Part shown: positions 48,593 to 57,446 of the stretch, one piece after another | How positions within the stretch are numbered: position 1 is the first letter of the stretch | How the letters are laid out: every line of letters begins with the position of its first letter | Assembly (NCBI RefSeq): GCF_030815485.1 | Contig: NZ_JAUSWV010000002.1 | Coordinates: 6,200,001-6,264,000, forward strand | Direction: 5' to 3' | DNA from: Streptomyces rishiriensis | GTDB taxonomy: Bacteria > Actinomycetota > Actinomycetes > Streptomycetales > Streptomycetaceae | Length of the DNA stretch: 64,000 bases | The notes under the pieces: generated by a model | Database searches by the model: none | What the model was told of the DNA's origin: nothing | What the model saw: only the letters and a program-made list of their open reading frames with translations | Position numbers and translations under genes: made by a program

Positions 48593-49816
48593 TCAGTCGC
48601 GCACCGGCGTCTGGGTCATCGCCTCGGGCAGCCGCTCCGCCGTGCCCTGGTCGTGGGGCGCCCGGCGCCGCGCCCACCAAGCCGCCACTGGTTCCGTGTA
48701 GCGGGCGGTGAGCGGTCCCAGGACGACCAGGATCAGTACATACGCCGTGGCCAGCGGTCCGAGGGAAGGCTCGATCCCGGCGGTGACGGCCAGCCCCGCG
48801 ATGACGATCGAGAACTCTCCGCGCGCCACCAGCGCGCCGCCCGCCCGCCAGCGCCCCTTGACCGAGATCCCGGACCGCCGGGCCGCCCAGTAACCGGTGG
48901 CCATCTTCGTCGCGGCGGTGACGACGGCCAGCGCGAGGGCGGGCAGCAGGACGGGAGGAATGCTCGCCGGGTCGGTGTGCAGCCCGAAGAAGACGAAGAA
49001 GACGGCGGCGAACAGGTCACGCAGCGGGCTCAGCAGCGTGTGCGCGCCCTCGGCGACCTCCCCGGACAGCGCGATGCCCACCAGGAACGCCCCCACGGCC
49101 GCCGACACCTGGAGCTGCTGCGCCACTCCGGCGACCAGGATGGTGAGCCCCAGCACGACGAGGAGCAGCTTCTCCGGGTCGTCGCTGGACACGAACCGGG
49201 AGATGACCCGGCCGTAGCGCACCGCCGCGAACAGCACGAGCCCCGCGACGCCCAGCGCGATGGCCAGGGTGACGCTGCCGGCCGCCAGCCCCACCCCGGC
49301 CACCAGGGCGGTGACGATGGGCAGATAGACCGCCATGGCCAGGTCCTCGAGGACCAGCACGCTGAGGATCACCGGGGTCTCCCGGTTGCCGACCCGGCCC
49401 AGGTCGCCCAGCACCTTGGCGATCACACCGGACGACGAGATCCAGGTGACGCCCGCCAGCACCACGGCCGCCACCGGCCCCCAGCCCAGCAGCAGCGCTG
49501 CGGCCGCGCCCGGCAGGGCGTTGAGGGCGCAGTCGACGAGACCGGCCGGATAGTGCGCCTTGAGGTTGGAGACCAGATCGCTCGCCGTGTACTCCAGGCC
49601 GAGCATCAGCAGCAACAGGATGACGCCGATCTCGGCACCGGTGGCCACGAACTCCTCGCTCGCGCCGAGCGGCAGCAGTCCGCCCTCACCGAACGCCAGG
49701 CCGGACATCAGGTACAGCGGGATCGGCGAGAACCGGAACCGGGCGGCGAACCGGCCGAGCAGGCCGAGGCCGAGGATGATGGAACCGAACTCGATCAGCA
49801 GGACCGCGGAGTGCAC
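48593..49816 (-). CDS. Cation:proton antiporter (CPA2/KhtU-like membrane subunit)
   Basis: 407-aa membrane antiporter with about twelve helices (Na_H_Exchanger domain, for example LIEFGSIILGLGLLGRFAAR and GVTWISSSGVIAKVLGDLG). There is no C-terminal Rossmann (TrkA-N) domain; the C-terminus is a short Arg-rich tail. GTG 49816 begins 4 nt after the stop of the TrkA-C protein gene, so the two are co-translated. This is the KhtT-KhtU arrangement for K+ efflux in exchange for protons; the ion is inferred. Confidence 0.88.
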   Translation of the reverse strand: MHSAVLLIEFGSIILGLGLLGRFAARFRFSPIPLYLMSGLAFGEGGLLPLGASEEFVATGAEIGVILLLLMLGLEYTASDLVSNLKAHYPAGLVDCALNALPGAAAALLLGWGPVAAVVLAGVTWISSSGVIAKVLGDLGRVGNRETPVILSVLVLEDLAMAVYLPIVTALVAGVGLAAGSVTLAIALGVAGLVLFAAVRYGRVISRFVSSDDPEKLLLVVLGLTILVAGVAQQLQVSAAVGAFLVGIALSGEVAEGAHTLLSPLRDLFAAVFFVFFGLHTDPASIPPVLLPALALAVVTAATKMATGYWAARRSGISVKGRWRAGGALVARGEFSIVIAGLAVTAGIEPSLGPLATAYVLILVVLGPLTARYTEPVAAWWARRRAPHDQGTAERLPEAMTQTPVRD

Positions 49817-49820
49817 TCGA

Positions 49821-50306
49821 TCACTCCCGACCGAGGATGGCCGCGGCCGCGTCCACGCCTTCGCGGGTGCCGATGACGATGAGGGTGTCCCCGCCCGCCA
49901 GCCGGAAGTCCGGCGCAGGCGACGGGATCGCCTCGGCCCGCCGCAGCACCGCCACGATCGAGGAGCCGGTCTCCGTCCGCATCCGGGTGTCGCCCAGCAG
50001 CCGCCCGTTCCAGCGCGAGGTGGCCGCCACCTCGACGCGCTCGGCGACCAGCCCCAGGTCCGTGGTGTAGAGCAGGCTCGCGCTGTGGTGGGTCGGCATC
50101 AGCGCGTCGATCAGCGAGCCCGCCTCGGCGCCGGTCAGCCGCAGGGAGTGCGCACAGGAGTCGGGGTCGTCCGCCTGGTACAGGCCGACCGTCCGCGAGC
50201 CGTCGCGGTGGGCCACCACGGACAGGTGGCGCTGCTCCCGCGTCACGAGGTCGTACTGGACTCCGATGCCTGGCAGCGGTGTCGTCCGTAGGCGTGGAGC
50301 AGACAC
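49821..50306 (-). CDS. Cation:proton antiporter regulatory subunit (TrkA-C/KhtT-like)
   Basis: 161-aa protein. The N-terminal ~65 residues form a small alpha/beta domain (LPGIGVQYDLVTREQRHLSV). The C-terminal ~90 residues are a TrkA-C (RCK_C) domain (NGRLLGDTRMRTETGSSIVA and GDTLIVIGTREG) that binds nucleotides and gates the partner antiporter. GTG 50306 has GGGGA about 6 nt upstream. It is the first gene of the antiporter pair. Confidence 0.88.
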   Translation of the reverse strand: MSAPRLRTTPLPGIGVQYDLVTREQRHLSVVAHRDGSRTVGLYQADDPDSCAHSLRLTGAEAGSLIDALMPTHHSASLLYTTDLGLVAERVEVAATSRWNGRLLGDTRMRTETGSSIVAVLRRAEAIPSPAPDFRLAGGDTLIVIGTREGVDAAAAILGRE

Positions 50307-50552
50307 GTTTCTTCCCCTTGCTGGTGGTTGCTGGTCGTTTCCTGCGACGTCTGGGACGAGTGCCCAAAACCGCCATGCTGCCATCCCGCCGTACGGTGAC
50401 GACATGGGTGTCGTGACGGATGGACAGGGCCGGCGGCGGGCGGAGAGGCTGGTCACGGCAGTGCCATGGAGACGCGGCCGGGGCCGTTCCGGCGTACGAC
50501 AGGAGCCGGGAACCGCAGGGCGGGGAGATACCGCAGAGGCCGCAGACGTGGC

Positions 50553-50636
50553 AAGAGCCGTACGAGACGAACGAGATGTACGAGACCTACGAGGCGAACC
50601 AGACGAACGAGAAAGGCGAGACGGACGAGACTCGGC
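50553..50636. repeat. Degenerate ACGAGACG-type short repeats upstream of a histidine kinase
   Basis: About 84 bases made of imperfect 9- to 12-bp units (TACGAGACGAACGAGATG, TACGAGACCTACGAGGCG, AACCAGACGAACGAG and so on). GC is lower than the surroundings. All three plus-strand frames stay open through it. The 382-base gap 50307-50688 also holds the antiporter promoter side and a possible upstream start (ATG 50404). Confidence 0.75.
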
Positions 50637-50688
50637 TGTCCGCCGAGTAGGGGGAGTTGTGGGAGTCGGACGAGGAGGGGTCGCGCAC

Positions 50689-51669
50689 ATGTCACTGTTC
50701 TGGCGGATCTTCGTGCTCGACGCCGCCGGTCTGATCGTCGCGGCCGCACTGCTGCTGGGCCCGGTCACCGTCTCCACGCCCATACTGCCGGGCGAGGTGC
50801 TCGTCGTGGTCGCGGGTCTGGCCGCGCTGCTGACCGTCAACGCGGTCGTGCTGCGTCTCGGGCTGGCCCCGCTGGGGCGGCTGGGACGGGCCATGGCCGA
50901 CGCGGACCTGCTGCACCCGGGGGCCCGTGCCGTGGTCTCGGGACCGGTCGAGACGGCCGAACTGATCACGACGTACAACGCCATGCTGGACCGGCTGGAG
51001 GCCGAGCGCGCCGCCAGTGCGGCCGGGGCGCTGTCCGCCCAGGAGCGCGAGCGCCACCGCATCGCCCGGGAACTGCACGACGAGGTCGGCCAGACCCTCA
51101 CCGCCGTGCTGTTGCAGCTCAAGCGGGTCGCCAACCGGGCCCCGCAGGACCTGCGCGAGGAACTCGGCCAGGCACAGGAGGCCACCCGGTCCGGCCTCGA
51201 CGAGATCCGCCGTATCGCCCGTCGGCTGCGCCCCGGAGTCCTCGACGAACTCGGACTGCTCAGCGCCCTGCGCTCGCTCGCGGGCGAGTTCACCACCCAT
51301 GGACTGACGGTGCGCCACGACCTTCGCGCCGGCCTGCCCCCGCTGACCGAGGAGACGGAACTCGTGCTCTACCGCGTGGCCCAGGAGGCCCTCACCAACA
51401 CCGCCCGGCACGCCGGCGCCGACCGCGCCGAGCTCCGCCTCCGCCCGGTCACCGACGGCGTCGAACTCCTCGTACAGGACAACGGCAGGGGCCTGGGCGA
51501 GCGGGCCGGGGAGGGGGCCGGGATCCGGGGGATGCGCGAGCGGGCCCTGCTGATCGGCGCGACCCTCACGGTGTCGTCGAGGGCGGACGGCGGCGGGACG
51601 GACATACGGCTGCGGGCGGACGCGTGGACGGGCGGGGCGGACACGGCGACCCCTGTCGGAGACCGCTGA
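50689..51669 (+). CDS. NarL-type sensor histidine kinase
   Basis: 326-aa kinase. Two helices at the N-terminus (FVLDAAGLIVAAALLLGPV and VVVAGLAALLTVNAVVLRL) are joined by a very short loop, so there is no extracellular sensor. HAMP follows, then HisKA_3 with the phospho-His in RIARELHDEVGQTLTAVLL, and a HATPase (VAQEALTNTARHA, DNGRGL, GIRGMRERA). ATG 50689 has GAGGAGGGG 8 nt upstream. ATG 50404 is in frame, preceded by TACGGT at leaderless spacing, and would add 95 charged repeat-rich residues. From memory this is the pair SCO5784/SCO5785, reported to promote antibiotic production and secretion in S. coelicolor. The stop overlaps the regulator start. Confidence 0.92.
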   Translation: MSLFWRIFVLDAAGLIVAAALLLGPVTVSTPILPGEVLVVVAGLAALLTVNAVVLRLGLAPLGRLGRAMADADLLHPGARAVVSGPVETAELITTYNAMLDRLEAERAASAAGALSAQERERHRIARELHDEVGQTLTAVLLQLKRVANRAPQDLREELGQAQEATRSGLDEIRRIARRLRPGVLDELGLLSALRSLAGEFTTHGLTVRHDLRAGLPPLTEETELVLYRVAQEALTNTARHAGADRAELRLRPVTDGVELLVQDNGRGLGERAGEGAGIRGMRERALLIGATLTVSSRADGGGTDIRLRADAWTGGADTATPVGDR

Positions 51670-52367
51670 TGGCGGACGGCGCCGCACCGGCCGCACCGGG
51701 GCCCGCGCCCTCGCCGACCCGGGTCCTGCTCGCCGACGACCACACCCTCGTACGCCGCGGGGTACGGCTCATCCTGGACGGCGAGCCCGATCTGACGGTG
51801 GTCGCCGAGGCGGGGGACGGCGCCGAGGCGGTCGAGCGCGCCCGCGCCGGTGACATCGACCTGGCGGTCCTCGACGTGGCCATGCCCCGCATGACCGGCC
51901 TCCAGGCGGCCCGCGAACTGTCCCGCCGCCTTCCGGGCCTGCGCATCCTCATCCTGACGATGTACGACAACGAGCAGTACTTCTTCGAGGCGCTCAAGGC
52001 AGGAGCCGGCGGGTACGTCCTGAAGTCGGTCGCCGACCGGGACCTGGTCGAGGCGTGCCGGGCGGTGGTGCGGGACGAGCCGTTCATCTACCCGGGCGCG
52101 GAGCGGGCCCTGGTCCGCTCGTACCTGGACCGGCTGCACCGCGGGGACGGTGTGGACGGGCTGCCCGAGCGGCCCATCACCGAGCGCGAGGAGGAGATCC
52201 TCAAACTCGTGGCCGAAGGGCACACCTCCAGGGAGATCGGCGCGCTGCTGTTCATCAGCGCCAAGACTGTGGAGCGGCACCGCGCGAACCTGCTGCACAA
52301 ACTCGGCATGCGCGACCGTCTGGAACTCACCCGCTACGCGATCCGCGCGGGCCTCGTCGATCCGTGA
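51669..52367 (+). CDS. NarL/LuxR-family response regulator
   Basis: 232-aa regulator. The receiver has DDHTLVRRG and the phospho-acceptor Asp in LAVLDVAMPRMTG; the C-terminal LuxR-type HTH includes ITEREEEILKLVAEGHTS and SAKTVERHRANLLHKLG. ATG 51669 overlaps the kinase TGA by one base, so the two are coupled. It is the partner of the upstream NarL-type kinase. The 210-nt gap to miaB holds no gene I can support. Confidence 0.94.
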   Translation: MADGAAPAAPGPAPSPTRVLLADDHTLVRRGVRLILDGEPDLTVVAEAGDGAEAVERARAGDIDLAVLDVAMPRMTGLQAARELSRRLPGLRILILTMYDNEQYFFEALKAGAGGYVLKSVADRDLVEACRAVVRDEPFIYPGAERALVRSYLDRLHRGDGVDGLPERPITEREEEILKLVAEGHTSREIGALLFISAKTVERHRANLLHKLGMRDRLELTRYAIRAGLVDP

Positions 52368-52577
52368 CGCCCTGCGCGGGTGCGCGCGGTACTCGCCGAT
52401 CGCGTTGGCGAGGGTCGCGGCCGTGCCCGAGCACCGAGGAGCCCCCGCCGCACGGCCGGGAATCCGACGGCGGCGACGCGGTGGTCGAGGAAGAGCGACG
52501 GAGAGGGTGCCGGGCCGGTGCCGGTCCCTCGAACGGAGGCAGGCAGGCCTTGCTCGGGGAGCGCCTACCCTTGAGCC

Positions 52578-54107
52578 ATGACCAGCAGCAGCGACCGGAG
52601 CCTCGCAGTGGACGTTCACACCCCCAAGAGCTACGAGATCCGCACCTATGGGTGCCAGATGAACGTCCATGACTCCGAGCGATTGTCCGGGCTGCTGGAG
52701 GAAGCCGGGTATGTGCGCGCCCCCGAAGGGTCCGACGGGGACGCGGACGTCGTCGTCTTCAACACCTGCGCGGTGCGCGAGAACGCCGACAACCGCCTCT
52801 ACGGCAACCTCGGCCGGCTCGCGCCCAGGAAGGCGAGCCGGCCGGGCATGCAGATCGCGGTCGGCGGCTGTCTCGCCCAGAAGGACCGCGACACCATCGT
52901 GAAGAAGGCGCCCTGGGTGGACGTCGTCTTCGGTACGCACAACATCGGCAAGCTCCCGGTCCTGCTCGAACGCGCGCGCGTGCAGGAAGAGGCCCAGGTC
53001 GAGATCGCCGAGTCGCTCGAGGCCTTCCCCTCCACCCTGCCGACCCGGCGCGAGAGCGCCTACGCGGCGTGGGTGTCGATTTCCGTGGGCTGCAACAACA
53101 CGTGCACCTTCTGCATCGTCCCGGCTCTGCGGGGCAAGGAGAAGGACCGCCGCACCGGCGACATCCTCGCCGAGATCGAGGCGCTGGTCGGTGAGGGCGT
53201 CTCCGAGATCACCCTGCTCGGCCAGAACGTCAACGCCTACGGCTCCGACATCGGCGACCGCGAGGCGTTCAGCAAGCTGCTCCGCGCGTGCGGCGCGATC
53301 GAGGGCCTGGAGCGCGTCCGCTTCACCTCCCCGCACCCGCGCGACTTCACCGACGACGTCATCGCGGCCATGGCCGAGACGCCCAACGTGATGCCGCAGC
53401 TGCACATGCCCCTGCAGTCCGGCTCGGACACGGTGCTGAAGGCGATGCGCCGGTCGTACCGCCAGGAGCGCTACCTGGGCATCATCGAGAAGGTGCGGGC
53501 CGCCATCCCGCACGCGGCGATCACCACCGACATCATCGTGGGCTTCCCCGGCGAGACCGAGGAGGACTTCGAGCAGACCCTGCACGCGGTCCGCGAGGCC
53601 CGTTTCGCGCAGGCGTTCACCTTCCAGTACTCCAAGCGTCCCGGCACCCCGGCCGCGACCATGGAGAACCAGATCCCCAAGGAGGTCGTGCAGGCGCGCT
53701 ACGAGCGTCTCGTCGCCCTTCAGGAGGAGATCTCCTGGGAGGAGAACAAGAAGCAGGTCGGCCGCACCCTGGAGCTGATGGTGGCCGAGGGCGAGGGCCG
53801 CAAGGACGGCGCCACCCACCGCCTCTCCGGCCGTGCCCCGGACAACCGCCTGGTCCACTTCAGCAAGCCGCAGCAGGAGGTCCGCCCCGGCGATGTCGTG
53901 ACCGTCGAGGTGACGTACGCGGCCCCGCACCATCTCCTGGCCGAGGGCCCCGTCCTGGAAGTGCGCCGCACGCGCGCGGGGGACGCCTGGGAGAAGCGCA
54001 CCGCCGAGAAGGCGGCGAAGCCGGCCGGCGTCCTGCTCGGGCTGCCCAAGATCGGCGTGCCCGCGCCGCTGCCGGTGGCCGCGGCCAGCGGTTGCGGCTG
54101 CGACTGA
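52578..54107 (+). CDS. miaB: tRNA-2-methylthio-N6-dimethylallyladenosine synthase MiaB
   Basis: 509-aa radical-SAM methylthiotransferase acting on i6A37 of tRNA made by MiaA. The N-terminal UPF0004 domain has cluster cysteines in YGCQMNVHDSE, NTCAVRENA and GGCLAQKD. The radical-SAM motif is C172-C176-C179 (GCNNTCTFCIVP). TRAM lies near 380-450, and an extra Ala/Lys-rich tail ends in GCGCD. TACCCT ends 6 nt before ATG 52578 and the start context TTGAGCCATG is nearly identical to that of rimO. miaA, the enzyme that makes its substrate, lies 1.7 kb downstream. Confidence 0.97.
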   Translation: MTSSSDRSLAVDVHTPKSYEIRTYGCQMNVHDSERLSGLLEEAGYVRAPEGSDGDADVVVFNTCAVRENADNRLYGNLGRLAPRKASRPGMQIAVGGCLAQKDRDTIVKKAPWVDVVFGTHNIGKLPVLLERARVQEEAQVEIAESLEAFPSTLPTRRESAYAAWVSISVGCNNTCTFCIVPALRGKEKDRRTGDILAEIEALVGEGVSEITLLGQNVNAYGSDIGDREAFSKLLRACGAIEGLERVRFTSPHPRDFTDDVIAAMAETPNVMPQLHMPLQSGSDTVLKAMRRSYRQERYLGIIEKVRAAIPHAAITTDIIVGFPGETEEDFEQTLHAVREARFAQAFTFQYSKRPGTPAATMENQIPKEVVQARYERLVALQEEISWEENKKQVGRTLELMVAEGEGRKDGATHRLSGRAPDNRLVHFSKPQQEVRPGDVVTVEVTYAAPHHLLAEGPVLEVRRTRAGDAWEKRTAEKAAKPAGVLLGLPKIGVPAPLPVAAASGCGCD

Positions 54108-54168
54108 CGGGCGACGCGACGCCCGGTCGGCAGCCCCGTGGTTCTCGCACGGGGTTACCCTGCCGATC

Positions 54169-54882
54169 ATGCTTGTCGCCGCCGCAGTCTGTCCCTGTCC
54201 GCCCCTGCTGGTACCCGAGGTCGCCGCAGGCGCCGCTGCCGAGCTGGATGCCGCGCGAACCGCCTGCTCGGACGCGCTGGCCGTGCTGGCCGCCGCCCGG
54301 CCCGACCGGCTCGTCGTCGTCGGACCGGCCGAGGAGCCGGGGCGTGGCCCGCATCCGGAGGGCGCGCGGGGTTCGTTCGCCGGCTACGGGGTGGATCTCG
54401 CCGTACGGCTCGGGCAGGACGGCGAGGCGTCGTCCGCACGCGAACTGCCGTCGTCGCTCGCCGTCGCCGCCTGGCTGCTCGAGCGGACCGGATGGGCGGC
54501 CGCCCCCGTCGAGGGACTCGGCGTCGGGGAACCGCTCGCGGCCGAGCGGTGCGCCGAAGTCGGCCGGAGCATCGGCGCGGCGGCGGAGCGGGTCGCGCTG
54601 CTGGTGATGGGCGACGCCAGCGCCTGCCGGACGCTGAAGGCTCCGGGCTATCTCGACGAGCGCGCGGCACCGTTCGACGCCGAGGTCGCGAGGGCGCTCG
54701 GAACGGCGGACCTCGCGGCCCTCGGGGCGCTGGACGCCGAGTTGGCGTACGAGCTCAAGGCCTCGGGCCGGGCGCCCTGGCAGGTCCTCGCAGGCGCCGC
54801 CGAGGGCGCCGGACTGACGGGCGCCCTGCTGTACGAGGACGCGCCCTACGGCGTGGGATACGTGGTCGCGACCTGGTCGTAG
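54169..54882 (+). CDS. LigB-like (class III extradiol dioxygenase fold) protein
   Basis: 237-aa protein of the extradiol dioxygenase subunit B fold, matching the actinobacterial protein found between miaB and miaA in mycobacteria as well. Motifs: AAVCPCPPLLVPEVA at the N-terminus, RPDRLVVVGPA, VALLVMGDASACR, and LLYEDAPYGVGYVVATW at the end. Most metal-binding His residues of true LigB enzymes are not evident, so catalysis is uncertain. TACCCT ends 7 nt before ATG 54169; leaderless type. Function unknown. Confidence 0.78.
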   Translation: MLVAAAVCPCPPLLVPEVAAGAAAELDAARTACSDALAVLAAARPDRLVVVGPAEEPGRGPHPEGARGSFAGYGVDLAVRLGQDGEASSARELPSSLAVAAWLLERTGWAAAPVEGLGVGEPLAAERCAEVGRSIGAAAERVALLVMGDASACRTLKAPGYLDERAAPFDAEVARALGTADLAALGALDAELAYELKASGRAPWQVLAGAAEGAGLTGALLYEDAPYGVGYVVATWS

Positions 54883-55017
54883 GCGGCCGTGCGGCCGCGT
54901 CGCACGGCCGCCGTGCACGGTCCCCGGTGAGCGGCGCCTGCCGGTGGAACGGCGGACGGCCGCGAGCGTTTCCGCTGCGCGGCCGTCCGCCGATCGATGG
55001 TCCGGCCGAGGTGCGGC

Positions 55018-55287
55018 TCAGGAGGCCGGCGGGGGAGTCTTCGGCGGCGTGAAGGTGTCGCCGCCTCCGGCGCTTTCGTCCTTGTGTGCGAGCCGGTCCA
55101 TGGCGCCCTTGGCCTTACCGGTGCCCGACTGGATCCTGTCGCTGTACTTGCCCTTGGTCTTCTCGTCGACGACCTTCGCGGCCTTGTCGAGGCCGTGCTG
55201 GACCTTGTCCCCGTGCTGCTGCGCGAGGCCCGAGACCTTGCCCTTGGCCGGGGAGAGTCTGGCCTTCAAATTGTCCAAGAGACCCAT
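55018..55287 (-). CDS. MT0933-like antitoxin family protein
   Basis: 89-aa lysine-rich protein. MGLLDNLKARLSPAKGKVSG, then KVQHGLDKAAKVVDEKTKGKY, is characteristic of the small actinobacterial 'antitoxin' family. The C-terminus is disordered (DTFTPPKTPPPAS). No toxin gene is next to it, so the toxin-antitoxin label may be nominal; CsbD-like stress roles have also been suggested for such proteins. The start is ATG 55287 with GGAAGG upstream. It may be co-transcribed with the acidic protein just upstream (25 nt). Confidence 0.8.
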   Translation of the reverse strand: MGLLDNLKARLSPAKGKVSGLAQQHGDKVQHGLDKAAKVVDEKTKGKYSDRIQSGTGKAKGAMDRLAHKDESAGGGDTFTPPKTPPPAS

Positions 55288-55312
55288 GGGGGCACCTTCC
55301 TCGCGGGTTCCG

Positions 55313-55636
55313 TCACGCGCGAGCGCCTTCGCCCGCTTCGCTGTCGGCCGCCTCTTCGGCGGACTGCTGCCGGGGGATCTCGACCCCGTCGTCGGCGGGT
55401 ACGGCAACCGGTTCCGTTGTCTTCTCCAGCTCCGGCGTCTTCTCCGGCTCCGGCCCTGCGGCGTTCCCGGCCTGCTCGGCCTCGACCGGGTCCTGCGCCG
55501 ACGTCGGCTCACCTGTCGGCTCCGCCTCGACGTCGTCGGCCGACGTACCGGTCGGCGCGTCGGCGGCGCTCACGGTTTCCGCCGTCGCCTCCTCCGTGGC
55601 CTTCGACCTCCGAAAAATTCGCGCCAATACTCCCAT
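55313..55636 (-). CDS. Small acidic disordered protein
   Basis: 107-aa hypothetical protein. A short basic N-terminus (MGVLARIFRRSKATEEAT) is followed by ~90 residues rich in Glu, Ala, Pro and Thr with no predicted fold. ATG 55636 has GGAG 5 nt upstream; a GTG two codons earlier is possible. It is same-strand with the antitoxin-like gene and divergent from miaA. The amphipathic N-terminus could bind membrane, as inference. Confidence 0.65.
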   Translation of the reverse strand: MGVLARIFRRSKATEEATAETVSAADAPTGTSADDVEAEPTGEPTSAQDPVEAEQAGNAAGPEPEKTPELEKTTEPVAVPADDGVEIPRQQSAEEAADSEAGEGARA

Positions 55637-55817
55637 TTCCACTCCATATGGTACTCGTGCGGGCGAAACCCCGCGTTGGCCGGTGCGTCCGTCTGCGTCA
55701 CCGGGGTCGCCGCCCCCGGGACGGGTGACGGGAATCTCGCAACGGGCAACGACGTCGCTGCGGCGTCGTCACGTAACTCGTTCGAGGGCGGTGGTCGAGG
55801 TTTGCGAGACTGGTGCC

Positions 55818-56756
55818 GTGAGCAGCGCACCCCCCGTCCCCCACGTCATCGCCGTCGTCGGACCGACCGCGGCCGGAAAGTCCGATCTGGGCGTATTCCT
55901 GGCCCAGCGGCTCGGCGGCGAGGTCGTCAACGCCGACTCCATGCAGCTCTACCGCGGGATGGACATCGGCACCGCCAAACTGACGCCCGAAGAGCGCGGC
56001 GGCGTCCCGCACCACCTCCTGGACGTCTGGGAGGTGACAGAAACCGCCTCCGTCGCCGAGTACCAGCGGCTGGCCCGCGAGAGGATCGACGCCCTGCTCG
56101 CCGAGGGCCGTTGGCCGGTTCTGGTCGGCGGCTCGGGGCTGTACGTCCGCGGCGCCGTCGACAACCTGGAGTTCCCCGGCACGGATCCCGAGGTCCGGGC
56201 CCGGCTGGAGGAGGAGCTCACGCTGCGCGGATCGGGTGCGCTGCACGCCCGGCTGGCCGCAGCCGACCCCGAGGCCGCGCAGGCCATCCTGCCCGGCAAC
56301 GGCCGCCGTATCGTCCGGGCCCTCGAGGTGATCGAGATCACCGGCAAGCCCTTCACCGCCAACCTGCCCGGTCATGACTCGGTCTACGACACCGTCCAGA
56401 TCGGGGTCGACGTGGCGCGCCCCGAACTCGACGAGCGCATCGCCCGCCGCGTCGACCGGATGTGGGACGCGGGGCTGGTGGACGAGGTCCGCGCGCTGGA
56501 GGCGCAGGGCCTGCGCGCGGGGCGCACGGCCTCGCGAGCGCTCGGCTACCAGCAGGTCCTCACCGCCCTGGCCGGCGAGTGCACGGAGGAGGAGGCGCGT
56601 GCCGAGACGGTCCGTGCCACCAAGCGCTTCGCGCGCCGTCAGGATTCGTGGTTCAGGCGCGATCCGCGGGTGCACTGGTTGAGTGGGGCCGCGGCTGACC
56701 TCGCAGAACTTCCGGAGCTCGCGCTGGCGTTGGTGGAACGACCGGTTACAGCCTGA
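55818..56756 (+). CDS. miaA: tRNA dimethylallyltransferase MiaA
   Basis: 312-aa enzyme transferring the dimethylallyl group from DMAPP to A37 of tRNAs reading UNN codons. The P-loop is VVGPTAAGKSDL (~residues 13-24). NADSMQLYRGMDIGTAK and GGSGLYVRG are family motifs, and the C-terminal ATKRFARRQDSWFRRD contributes to tRNA binding. GTG 55818 follows GAGACT by 6 nt, the same layout as the AI-2E family gene, with no ribosome site. It acts before MiaB. Confidence 0.97.
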   Translation: MSSAPPVPHVIAVVGPTAAGKSDLGVFLAQRLGGEVVNADSMQLYRGMDIGTAKLTPEERGGVPHHLLDVWEVTETASVAEYQRLARERIDALLAEGRWPVLVGGSGLYVRGAVDNLEFPGTDPEVRARLEEELTLRGSGALHARLAAADPEAAQAILPGNGRRIVRALEVIEITGKPFTANLPGHDSVYDTVQIGVDVARPELDERIARRVDRMWDAGLVDEVRALEAQGLRAGRTASRALGYQQVLTALAGECTEEEARAETVRATKRFARRQDSWFRRDPRVHWLSGAAADLAELPELALALVERPVTA

Positions 56757-56857
56757 TCACGTCCTGGCATCGGGACGCCCAGGCCGTCATCCGGGCATCC
56801 GGTGCCGTGCCATCATCGAGCTTCGATCGACCAAGTGGAACCGAGTTGGGAGGGCGC

Positions 56858-57373
56858 GTGGCGATGGAGGCCGGCCCTCGCGACACCGCAGAAGGCACCG
56901 AGCACCTCACCACCGAGCGTGGTGAAACGGAGCCCGAGGAAGGCCGTCTGAGCCCCGACGGGCCGGACGTGGACGACACCCGGGACGGTGTGATCGACGA
57001 CGGTCCCGAGCCCGAGGAGATGTTCGCGGGCGGGCCCGAGGTCGAGGTCGAGCTGCGCCCTCAGCGTCGGCTCCGGATCTGGCAGCTCGCGCCCATCGTG
57101 GCGCTGGCAGCGGGCGGCTCCCTGATGTTCGCCTTCCCGCTCGCCTTCGACTTCGGAGACAGCGGCGCCGTGATCGCCATGCTGGGGCTGCTGATCTGCT
57201 CCTGTGCGGCCGGCTGGGGAATGATGGCCGCGCGTCGCGTGGGTTACACGTGGCCCGGCGTGCCCCCGCGCGGTTCCGGACGCCGTCCCGACTGGCGGGT
57301 CGTCCTCGCGTACGTCGTGATGGTCGCCGCGGTGGTGGCCCTGGCCGTCTGGCGGGTCGCCCGGCTGCGCTGA
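56858..57373 (+). CDS. Membrane protein with acidic N-terminus
   Basis: 171-aa protein. Residues 1-75 are acidic and disordered (many Glu/Asp/Pro). Three hydrophobic helices follow (LAPIVALAAGGSLMFAFPLA, GAVIAMLGLLICSCAAGWGM and VLAYVVMVAAVVALAVW). GTG 56858 has GGGAGGG close upstream (4 nt); ATG 56864, two codons later, has longer spacing. It is conserved in position between miaA and dapF in streptomycetes; function unknown. Confidence 0.72.
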   Translation: MAMEAGPRDTAEGTEHLTTERGETEPEEGRLSPDGPDVDDTRDGVIDDGPEPEEMFAGGPEVEVELRPQRRLRIWQLAPIVALAAGGSLMFAFPLAFDFGDSGAVIAMLGLLICSCAAGWGMMAARRVGYTWPGVPPRGSGRRPDWRVVLAYVVMVAAVVALAVWRVARLR

Positions 57374-57446
57374 GCGCCCCGCGCGCGTGCTCACCGGCGC
57401 CGCCGCCCCGGACGGGGTGTCCCGGCCCACCCCGTACGATCGGGGG

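Noticed and set aside
50420..50650. 76-codon ORF with YETNEMYETYEANQTNEKGE repeats
   Set aside because: It has no ribosome site, is out of frame with the kinase, and arises from the short DNA repeat that keeps all frames open; the in-frame extension of the kinase is the likelier coding use.
52380..52577. Possible small gene between the NarL regulator and miaB
   Set aside because: ORFs there (for example 52380-52574) run into miaB in the wrong frame and have Arg/Ala-rich shadow composition.
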